From the NCBI GenBank assembly GCA_035582835.1, contig JAYKAV010003143.1:2977673-3041672 (forward strand): a DNA stretch of 64,000 nucleotides, read 5' to 3'. A model generated the notes under the pieces. That model was given only the letters and a program-made list of their open reading frames with translations, was not told the DNA's origin and ran no database searches. This document shows, piece by piece, positions 1 through 64,000 of the stretch. Position 1 is the stretch's first letter. Each line of letters begins with the position of its first letter. Source of the DNA: Phoebastria nigripes (Eukaryota > Chordata > Aves > Procellariiformes > Diomedeidae). The position numbers and the translations under genes were made by a program.

Positions 1-36804
<36,804 letters not shown>

Positions 36805-37615
36805 TTCAACAAAGGAACCATGGCTTTGACTACAGCACAACTATTTATTGGCAATAATATTTCAGTATCTTATACTTGAAAAATGTATTGTAGATTTTTA
36901 GCACTAAATAACTTTATGTACAGCTTCTCTGGAATTTAGTCTTAGGAAATTTTATTAACTCACCACAAAAAGATCACTCTCTTCATTGTAATTGTCTAAA
37001 AGCAAGAACTATCTTTTTTTTTTTTTTTTGCATTTATGCATTAAAAAGGTATGATGGTATGAATTGCTGATATTTTAACAGGTTTATGAATACGTATTGA
37101 GAATTCTTTGCACTAAATTTGCAAGAAACAATTAAAATAACAGATACAGCATAGTACTCTGTTCCTTGCAGCAACTGGGTACGAATAGGATTTTTCATAA
37201 TACCATAAATCAACTAGAGATCAGTGGAGGATTACTTGAAATCTTTGTTCTTTATTAGTGATGCTAGTAATGTGCATAAGCTGAGAACTCATGGTATGAT
37301 TACAAGGAATTAATGAAAATCGGGTAAGTGTGAATGTAATTGTAGCAGCACTGTTTAACATGTATGTATATACACGTACCCACAACTACAGTTTCTTAAT
37401 TCAGCGTCTTTACTTTCAAGCGGAAGGACTAGACTTTTTTTTTAAAAAAAACAACTTTGGAAGGTAACGTGAACTCAGTCCAAAGCTACTCTTTATGTGG
37501 TAGAAATGATTTTTTTAAACTTCAGACTCCGTGCAGGGCTGGTATTTTGTTACACTGTTCTAAACAATGCCTCCGATGCTTCGTTGTTAAATAAAATATT
37601 CCTACTTTACTGATA
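36805..37615 (+). other. TRPC3: TRPC3 3' UTR (inferred extent)
   Basis: AT-rich sequence after the TRPC3 stop, with a T-run near 37013-37029 and no coding signal. It ends where the GC-rich BBS7 CpG island begins. The 3' end near 37615 is inferred from the AATAAA at 37590. Upstream ATTAAA copies at 37040-37045 and 37131-37136 could give shorter messages. Confidence 0.6.
37590..37595 (+). promoter_or_regulatory. Polyadenylation signal AATAAA, probably TRPC3
   Basis: The only canonical AATAAA noticed between the TRPC3 stop and the BBS7 CpG island. It is about 785 bp after the stop and about 500 bp before the BBS7 start codon. Confidence 0.6.
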
Positions 37616-37921
37616 CTCCATGTCGTCCCGGTGGTTTGGCACCGAAGCCTGGATGACCCAGAGGGACCTGGTTCCAGACAGACTGGCCAGCCACCGCTGG
37701 GCCCGGGCCACCTGCCCGGCGCCTCCCCGCCCAGCTGCCTTTTTCGGGCAGGGCCGTGCCCCGCCCCAGCCCGTTCCCGACTGCCTGGGCCGGGCCGCGG
37801 CACCGGGGCGGCTGGCGGCCGGGCACCGCCCCTCCTGGGGCCGCTCCCCGCGGCTCGGCTGCCTGGAGGCCGGCGGCGCTCGCAGGGGCCGCCCCAGGCC
37901 CCGCCCTCTCCGGCACGCTGT

Positions 37922-37926
37922 CCAAT
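37922..37926 (+). promoter_or_regulatory. CCAAT box (distal), BBS7 promoter
   Basis: CCAAT in the context TGTCCAATCG, a typical NF-Y core, 166 bp before the BBS7 ATG. Binding not shown. Confidence 0.5.
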
Positions 37927-37948
37927 CGCGGCGCGCGCCTTGCTGTGG

Positions 37949-37957
37949 CCCCGCCCC
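37949..37957 (+). promoter_or_regulatory. GC box (Sp1/KLF type), BBS7 promoter
   Basis: CCCCGCCCC between the two CCAAT boxes, a standard Sp/KLF site. Such sites are common in CpG islands, so it carries little weight alone. Confidence 0.4.
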
Positions 37958-37975
37958 TCTCGCCGTCAGGCCTAG

Positions 37976-37980
37976 CCAAT
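37976..37980 (+). promoter_or_regulatory. CCAAT box (proximal), BBS7 promoter
   Basis: CCAAT in the context TAGCCAATGGG, close to the ideal NF-Y site, 38 bp upstream of the X-box. NF-Y and RFX sites close together fit a core promoter. Confidence 0.6.
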
Positions 37981-38018
37981 GGGAAGGCGGCTCGGGGGGA
38001 TGTCGGCCGCCGGCTGAG

Positions 38019-38032
38019 GTTGCCGCGGTAAC
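38019..38032 (+). promoter_or_regulatory. RFX X-box, BBS7 promoter
   Basis: GTTGCCGCGGTAAC matches the X-box consensus GTNRCC-N(0-3)-RGYAAC at every position and is an imperfect inverted repeat of two half sites. It lies 59 bp upstream of the BBS7 ATG. RFX factors (DAF-19 in worms, RFX2/3 in vertebrates) drive ciliary genes, including BBS genes, through such sites. The match is seen directly; binding is inferred. Confidence 0.85.
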
Positions 38033-38091
38033 GGGAGCTGTGGGAGCGCCGGGACAGCGGCTGCGGGCGGGAGCCGCTCCCCGCCGGCGCT

Positions 38092-58461
<20,370 letters not shown>

Positions 58462-58900
58462 CAAGGAAAAAGCAGAGTAATTTTTTTTTTTTTTTTTTTT
58501 TTAATCAAGGCAGTTCAATACCACATCCAAAACACTTTTTAAGAAGAACACTTTTACTCTTTTATTGTACTGTCAGCTCTTCAGTTTTATTCATATTTAT
58601 TATCATCCTGGATGGACTATAGTTGACTACTGTACCATACTGGATACAGTAGTCAACTTCAGATCGTACAAACTCTTGTGTATGTTAAATGCGTGCAGAG
58701 TTCCTATGTACACAATGTTCTTCGCAGCTAAAGCAAGCTTAGAATCAGATGTAAATACCAAATACCCTTTTTGCAAAAATGTTTTCAGTACTGCTGAAGG
58801 CTGCAGGCAGCGGTCTGGTCTCCGGTTGTAAGAACGTATGAAGAAACGNGTTTTCAGAGACGTAACCAGATCTAGAAGAAATTCGTCTGTTAAACGACGC
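58462..58900 (+). other. BBS7: BBS7 3' UTR (extent uncertain)
   Basis: After the stop comes a 22-base T run (58481-58502), then AT-rich sequence with a perfect hairpin (58621-58658). I see no AATAAA before the CCNA2 CpG island; the nearest variant signal is ATTAAA at 59018-59023, already in GC-rich DNA. The true 3' end is therefore open. Confidence 0.5.
58621..58658. repeat. Perfect 14-bp inverted repeat in the BBS7 3' UTR
   Basis: Left arm AGTTGACTACTGTA (58621-58634) and right arm TACAGTAGTCAACT (58645-58658) are exact reverse complements around a 10-nt loop, CCATACTGGA, in which CC and GG can extend the stem past one bulged A. In RNA this would be a stable hairpin of about 38 nt, too short for a typical pre-miRNA. 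Confidence 0.9.
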
Positions 58901-59333
58901 AGAACTGTGGTCTTGGGCGTCCTCCGCCATCGCCAGCCCGGCCGTAGCTGCTCTGCTCAGAACTCCCCCCGTCAGAGCCAGGGCGGCTGCGTGCACGGCT
59001 GGGCCTTCGCTCTGGGCATTAAACTTCCTCCGCCCTGCTCCTGTGTCCGCGCTCTTCCTTTCAAACCTCCGCCTCGCTTCTCGCTCATTTTTATTTAAAA
59101 TGAGAGGCGATGACCCAGCTTGCGCTTGCAGAGATTTGCTCACAAGTGAAGAAAAAAGAATGACTTAGTCCATGTTTTCGGCGGGGCGGCAGCCGAGGCC
59201 GGAGGTGGCGCACCGGGGCAGCCAAGGCCGCGTTACCGCACCTTCTCACGGCGAGGAGCGTTCCCCCCCGCCCCGACCTCCGCCGGGCCCTGCTGCCGCC
59301 TTCCTTCCGCCGGGGCGGGCGGCCCTGCCACGG

Positions 59334-59817
59334 NNNNNNNNNNNNNNNNNNNNNNNNNNNNNNNNNNNNNNNNNNNNNNNNNNNNNNNNNNNNNNNNNNN
59401 NNNNNNNNNNNNNNNNNNNNNNNNNNNNNNNNNNNNNNNNNNNNNNNNNNNNNNNNNNNNNNNNNNNNNNNNNNNNNNNNNNNNNNNNNNNNNNNNNNNN
59501 NNNNNNNNNNNNNNNNNNNNNNNNNNNNNNNNNNNNNNNNNNNNNNNNNNNNNNNNNNNNNNNNNNNNNNNNNNNNNNNNNNNNNNNNNNNNNNNNNNNN
59601 NNNNNNNNNNNNNNNNNNNNNNNNNNNNNNNNNNNNNNNNNNNNNNNNNNNNNNNNNNNNNNNNNNNNNNNNNNNNNNNNNNNNNNNNNNNNNNNNNNNN
59701 NNNNNNNNNNNNNNNNNNNNNNNNNNNNNNNNNNNNNNNNNNNNNNNNNNNNNNNNNNNNNNNNNNNNNNNNNNNNNNNNNNNNNNNNNNNNNNNNNNNN
59801 NNNNNNNNNNNNNNNNN
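59334..59817. other. Assembly gap (484 N)
   Basis: Continuous run of N in the most GC-rich part of the CCNA2 CpG island. By comparison with other vertebrates it should contain the core promoter and exon 1 with the start codon and the destruction box. The gap length may be an estimate. Confidence 0.98.
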
Positions 59818-59880
59818 GGGGGGCAGCGGGCCCGGGGCGGCGCGGGAGGAGGGGGGGGCGCCATCTTAGGGCGGTGGGAG

Positions 59881-59906
59881 CTGTCAGCGGCGGCTGTCAG
59901 CGGCGG
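59881..59906 (+). repeat. Perfect 13-bp tandem duplication before the first visible CCNA2 exon
   Basis: CTGTCAGCGGCGG occurs twice without a gap (59881-59893 and 59894-59906), ending 47 bp upstream of the inferred acceptor. The region is otherwise GC-rich and non-coding in the cyclin frame, since a TAG lies in frame at 59867-59869. Confidence 0.9.
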
Positions 59907-59953
59907 GGCCGGGCCGGGCTCTCGGCGGCGCTGACGGGCCGCTCTCCCCGCAG

Positions 59954-60182
59954 GCGGCGCGGAGCGGCGGTGAGGGCCATGGTGCGGCGGCGGGGCGGCC
60001 GGTCGGCGGGCAGCAGGCCTTCACCATCCATGTGGACGAGCCGGATGGGGAGCAGCAGCGGCGGCGGGGCGGCCCGGCGCCCCAGAAGGAGGAGGCGGCG
60101 CTGGGGCTGCGTGCGGCCGTCTGCGCCCTGGGGGAGCGGCGGCCCCTGGCGCCCCTGGGCAACGCCATGGAGCTGAGCTTCG
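59954..60182 (+). CDS. CCNA2: CCNA2 first visible exon (probably exon 2)
   Basis: 229 nt ending in phase 1 at donor TTCG|GTACGT. The conserved part is [18 protein letters not shown], then [13 protein letters not shown]. Upstream, the frame is open and G/A-rich back to CTCTCCCCGCAG, the best acceptor, which sets the start at 59954. An ATG with a good Kozak context at 59979 is in a different frame and is not the start. The left boundary is the least certain of all exons listed. Confidence 0.8.
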
Positions 60183-63100
60183 GTACGTGACACCCCCCCG
60201 GTGCCCCGGCAGCCCCCGAGTACCCCCTGCCCGGGGCTCGGCGGGTGTCCCGCCAGCCGAGCTGCGCGCCCGCTGGGAGGGCAGTGCTGCCCCGGGCTCT
60301 CGGTGCACTCGATGGGCCCCATCCCACCCGCTCCCGCTGCAGCGGCCCCGGGAGCAGGGATGTGCCGAGGTGTTACCCAGGGAATGATTTCCAGAGCAAA
60401 CTGGATGAGGACTGTAGATCCTGAAGCCGTTTGGGACACAGACTGGTTGGGTTTGACTCGACTCTCGGAAGATAACTTTCCAGTTGCTGAAACCAATTTG
60501 GTTCCTTTGAGCCTGCCATTACGATACAACAGCTTTTGTATATGGCTATCAGCTACTTGAGCCTCTACGCTTCTATCCCCTGCTCTTTGTAGGTAGTTTT
60601 ATGCTTTTAACCTTAACTACTGGTACCTCATGAGAGAAACCAGATTACAGACAAGAGGAGCAGCCCTTAAAGCCTCACCCTTTGCTACCGCTATAGAGTT
60701 AGAAGGGGATTTTACTCAGGCAGATCCTGAGAGTTAATGGACTTTTCTCCCAGGTCATACCCTGTACTGGTGCAAGTGTTTTGAGCTCTTCCCAGTACGT
60801 TAGAAGTGGGAACTGTCAGATCCATCTTATGTAACACATGCACGAATATTTGAGGGCTGATTTCATCATGGTCCGTTTCTGCAGTCTACAAAAAGCTCTG
60901 GTACTCCAGCCCTGTTCTAAGCCGCAATAGCTAAGTTTACAGGATTCACATCTATGTAACAAGGTAACACAGGATGCACTGAGCACTACATAATTGCAAA
61001 AGAGTTTTCCATCCCTTTATTCCTAGGAGGAAGAAGAGAAAGGGGAATGGGAAGCTTCCTTGTTGCAGTAACATTTTGGCTTCCCTAGAGCCTCCTCAGC
61101 TCCCTGTCTAGTTGAGTGATAGTCTGCCCTCTCTGCCTGCCTAGGAGGCAAGAGACCCAGCAGTCCTGGAGAGCCACCATCCACGTGCTACACAATAGGG
61201 TAGTTCCCTGTGCTGTCAGGGAGTGGTCTGATGGTGTCCATTTTAACGTGGCTATTATCTTCTGCTTAGATTCTCCAAGTATTATGGATATTTCAATAAC
61301 CTCAGAAGCAGAAGAGAAAAAACCAAACGTTAATAACGTGCCAGACTATATCAGCGATATCCATACATACCTTAGGGAAATGGAGGTGAGCTGCTGTCTC
61401 TTCTCTTGTTTGCTTACAGCTTATGGGGGAGAAATTTGGGGTTGAGAAATGCATCTAAACATTAGTTACTACTACAGTGACTAAATTAAAGCTTGCTAGA
61501 AATGGAAAAATAAGATGCTGTGTCCGCTGCTGTGAACACAAGACCGGTTTCTTGTGATAAAGTTGACTGTGCCATGCACTGAACAGAAGCTGGAAAGCAA
61601 GATTATGGAAATATAACTTCCTGATCCTAGACTTACCATTGTTTACTTCTGATCTGTTTAAACTGTGGTAAATGGAGCTTAAACAGTTCCTTCCCTACCA
61701 GCACTTAGTCCAAACTCAATCTTATCTGTCATCTAAACCTACAGGTGAAATGCAAGCCTAAAATGGGTTACATGAAGAAGCAACCTGATATCACAAATAA
61801 CATGCGGGCTATTCTTGTGGACTGGCTGGTGGAAGTTGGAGAAGAATACAAATTACAGAATGAAACCCTGCACTTAGCTGTAAATTACATTGATAGGTTT
61901 CTTTCTTCAATGTCTGTTTTGAGAGGAAAACTTCAGCTTGTGGGTACTGCAGCTATGCTGCTTGCATCGTAAGTGAAATTGCTTGATTTAAAATTCCACC
62001 TGCTGGTCTCATACAGGTGGAAATCTTGTGGCTATCACATTTCTGTTGCCTATAGCCAGACTGACTCGGGAGGGCTTCACGCTAGAAGAAAAATCAGGAG
62101 TTATTCACCTAAAAGCTTGGCAGTTTGTATGAAACTCTGCAAGCAAGGTTCTAGGCTATCTTTGTAGATTGCTCTAATGCGAGGATTCATAATTTCTAGC
62201 TGCAGCAGCAGCAGGCCTCTAAACAGTATTTGAGGGAATATGCACGAGGCATGCGAAAAGAAAGTTTTGCTTGCATCAATTATTAGTTTAGTGGGTTCTT
62301 CTGGAATTTCAGTAACTCTGAGTCCCAACTTGCTTAGTGCTAAAATATCAGGCTATTGTAGCTCTGTAATTTCAAGTTCTACTGATTCAAGGGCTACTGA
62401 ACCGAGTGCAGCAAGCTTGCTCGGTAACACTGCCCAGCTACTTCACAAGTCAGAATTTAAATTAGCATGCTGGCTTTCATTAAATGTTGCTGGTTATCTG
62501 GTTTTCTAGTACTTGATTATTTGCTCATAACTATTTCTCCTGGCAGAAAGTTTGAAGAAATCTACCCTCCTGAAGTAGCAGAGTTTGTCTACATCACAGA
62601 TGACACCTATACCAAGAAGCAGGTTCTGAGGATGGAGCACTTAATTTTGAAGGTTTTGTCGTTTGACTTGGCAGCTCCAACAATTAACCAGTTCCTCACT
62701 CAGTATTTCCTACATCAGCAGACAAACGCTAAAGTGGAGAGCCTATCAATGGTAAGTAAGAATTACTAGCTCAGCCCGTGTAACTGGAGAGTTCTATTAC
62801 TATTAATGCACTTTACAAGCTCTGTTTCCTAGTCCCAGTAGAAAAGAAATGCTAAAGGATTCTTCAGTCCAGGCTTCCCTGCCTCCTCCTGTTTTTAAAT
62901 GCGTAGTCTCTCTGGGAGAGTTCTGGAGAGTGCATACGTTATGCCGCGTGCTCCTGCAGAAGTGGTGCCACACCACTGGAAACTAACGCTCCTGTTGCCA
63001 CTTACTGTTTGAGATACTCTGTTCCTATCGCAGGCTGGCACTTGGCCTGGCTCAAGCGTGCATGCTTACTCAGAGCAGGCAGAGATTGATGAACTTTAGC

Positions 63101-63723
63101 AGCGAAACAAAACCCAAATTAGATGTTTCCCTCTTCCTTATCTAAAACTGCCACACCTACCCACCCACTTTGGCTAAAAAGGACTTTTGTTTCAGTTTTC
63201 CCCTCAACAAGCAGTGAGCTCTAAATCCAGAGGCTAATTTCTAAAGCAGAGCACAGATAACGTTTCAGCTAAAGTTATATTAAATCCTAACTGTGTGGCA
63301 GGTACCAGAGCTCCTAAATAGAAGCCTTTGTCTCATTGTGCAAAAATCAGACCCGATTACACTCTTCCCTCTAGATTTTACATATCTCTAAATATAAAAT
63401 GTGGTGTTGAAAAAGCATGTGTTGGGAACACTGTTTGACAGTAGCTAACAGTAGATGCTAAAAGAGAAAGTAAGTGGAAACTAGTAAAAGCTGTTCTTCC
63501 AACTGATGGCAGGATTGGAAGCTTAAATGAGGGTTCTAGTGCAACTGTTAAATGCTCTTCTACTTCCTTTTGGAAGCAGATGATTCCCTTTCTCTCGTTT
63601 CCCTTGCAGTACCTTGGGGAGCTGAGTCTAATTGATGCTGATCCTTACCTGAAATACTTGCCATCAGTTATTGCTGCTGCAGCATTTCATCTAGCAGGCT
63701 ATACGATCACTGGACAAACTTGG
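59954..63723 (+). CDS. CCNA2: CCNA2, cyclin A2 (partial: first exon in gap, last exons off the edge)
   Basis: Activating subunit of CDK2 and CDK1 in S phase and G2/M; nuclear, with destruction-box turnover by the APC/C. Join: 59954-60182, 61270-61385, 61745-61968, 62547-62751, 63610-63723 (888 nt, 296 residues visible, phases consistent). In order: G/A-rich linker, the AFTIHVDEP motif, the [17 protein letters not shown] helix before the cyclin box, cyclin box 1 with MRAILVDWL (hydrophobic patch MRAIL at 61802-61816), then cyclin box 2 ([20 protein letters not shown]). Human cyclin A2 has 432 residues; from it, roughly 60 residues should follow the last visible exon. A2 is favoured over A1 by near-identity to remembered A2 and by the BBS7 neighbour. 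The destruction box is not visible, being expected in the gap. Confidence 0.96.
61270..61385 (+). CDS. CCNA2: CCNA2 exon with the pre-cyclin-box helix
   Basis: 116 nt, phase 1 to 0, acceptor GCTTAG and donor GAG|GTGAGC. It encodes [20 protein letters not shown], then [16 protein letters not shown]. Confidence 0.96.
61745..61968 (+). CDS. CCNA2: CCNA2 exon with cyclin box 1
   Basis: 224 nt, phase 0 to 2, acceptor CTACAG and donor GCATC|GTAAGT. It encodes [20 protein letters not shown], the [19 protein letters not shown] helix and [25 protein letters not shown] forms the docking patch for RxL substrates and inhibitors. Confidence 0.98.
62547..62751 (+). CDS. CCNA2: CCNA2 exon, end of cyclin box 1 and start of box 2
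   Basis: 205 nt, phase 2 to 0, acceptor TGGCAG and donor ATG|GTAAGT. It encodes [20 protein letters not shown], whose KFEE contacts the CDK, then [20 protein letters not shown]. Confidence 0.98.
63610..63723 (+). CDS. CCNA2: CCNA2 exon in cyclin box 2 (last visible)
   Basis: 114 nt, phase 0 to 0, acceptor TTGCAG and donor TGG|GTATGT. It encodes [20 protein letters not shown], then [18 protein letters not shown]. No further exon is seen in 63724-64000. Confidence 0.97.
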
Positions 63724-64000
63724 GTATGTAGCACTAAAACTTGAGCCTTCATGCACTTTTATGCATGGTTAGCGTATTCGTACGTGGTTCTGAATGCTGG
63801 GGCCTGGGCTGCAGGAATTGCAGCCCCTTTGCGCTCCTAGGCTGTTAATTAGGGATTGCTCCCTATGGTATTTGAAAAATGGTGGGGGGACACACCTTTT
63901 CTTGGAAGGAAGAGGTATCTACTGATGCACTCCATTCTGGTAATCCTGAGCTGTAAGCAGCTTCTTTGTGATGAGGAAGTGGGCAGTAAGAAAGCCTAAG
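63724..64000 (+). other. CCNA2 intron running off the right edge
   Basis: Begins with donor GTATGT. No acceptor followed by the expected C-terminal coding sequence is seen, so the remaining CCNA2 exons lie beyond the window. Confidence 0.8.

Larger units (their letters stand above)
58880..60370. promoter_or_regulatory. CCNA2: CpG island at the CCNA2 5' end, interrupted by a gap
   Basis: GC- and CpG-rich on both sides of the N run. It includes Sp1-like GGGGCGG stretches, a YY1-type GCCATCTT at 59860-59867 and the first visible CCNA2 exon. The CRE, CCAAT and CDE/CHR cell-cycle elements known from mammalian CCNA2 promoters were not found and may lie in the gap. Confidence 0.8.
60183..63609 (+). 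other. CCNA2 introns, non-coding content
   Basis: Introns 60183-61269, 61386-61744, 61969-62546 and 62752-63609. The first begins GC-rich (end of the CpG island, to about 60370). No repeat or other gene recognised. Confidence 0.75.

Noticed and set aside
59979..59981. ATG with a strong Kozak context as the CCNA2 start
   Set aside because: It is in a different frame from AFTIHVDE and the later cyclin exons, so it cannot begin cyclin A2 without a frameshift.
59897..60529. 210-codon minus-strand frame opposite CCNA2
   Set aside because: It is antisense to a well-supported CCNA2 exon and runs into GC-rich intron; composition alone explains it.

Overview
This window is vertebrate nuclear DNA, most likely from a bird. 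Three protein-coding genes lie head to tail on the + strand in the conserved amniote order TRPC3 - BBS7 - CCNA2. All were recognised from spliced coding exons bounded by GT...AG introns, with reading frame kept across every junction. Avian origin is inferred from moderately compact introns, the lack of any mammalian-type Alu or B1 repeats, an eroded CR1-type LINE fragment, and a 597-bp solo LTR of a type common in birds. The species cannot be named from the sequence.

Region 1 (1-37,615) is TRPC3, a diacylglycerol-gated cation channel. The window opens inside a coding exon, so the N-terminus is missing. Eleven exons give 723 residues, from the end of the ankyrin region through the six membrane helices, pore, TRP box, calmodulin/IP3R-binding region and C-terminal coiled coil to the stop at 36,802-36,804. 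The introns hold an old CR1 reverse-transcriptase fragment, the solo LTR with an intact 5-bp target duplication, and several MIR-like SINE relics. The 3' UTR appears to end at an AATAAA at 37,590.

Region 2 (about 37,640-58,900) is BBS7, a subunit of the ciliary BBSome. It starts in a CpG island directly behind TRPC3. A perfect 14-bp RFX X-box (38,019-38,032) lies 59 bp before the ATG, as expected for a ciliary gene. Nineteen coding exons give a complete 716-residue protein (human 715).

Region 3 (about 58,880-64,000) is CCNA2 (cyclin A2), again starting in a CpG island. A 484-base run of N (59,334-59,817) probably hides its first exon and core promoter, and the gene runs off the right edge. 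Five exons give 296 residues, including the MRAIL-containing cyclin box.

The three products act in different processes (calcium entry, ciliary trafficking, cell-cycle control); their adjacency is old synteny, not an operon. I found no undescribed multi-gene system. The most interesting signals are the X-box, the frame-neutral 84-nt TRPC3 exon, the solo LTR, the cluster of SINE relics, a hairpin in the BBS7 3' UTR and a G-quadruplex motif in BBS7 intron 1.
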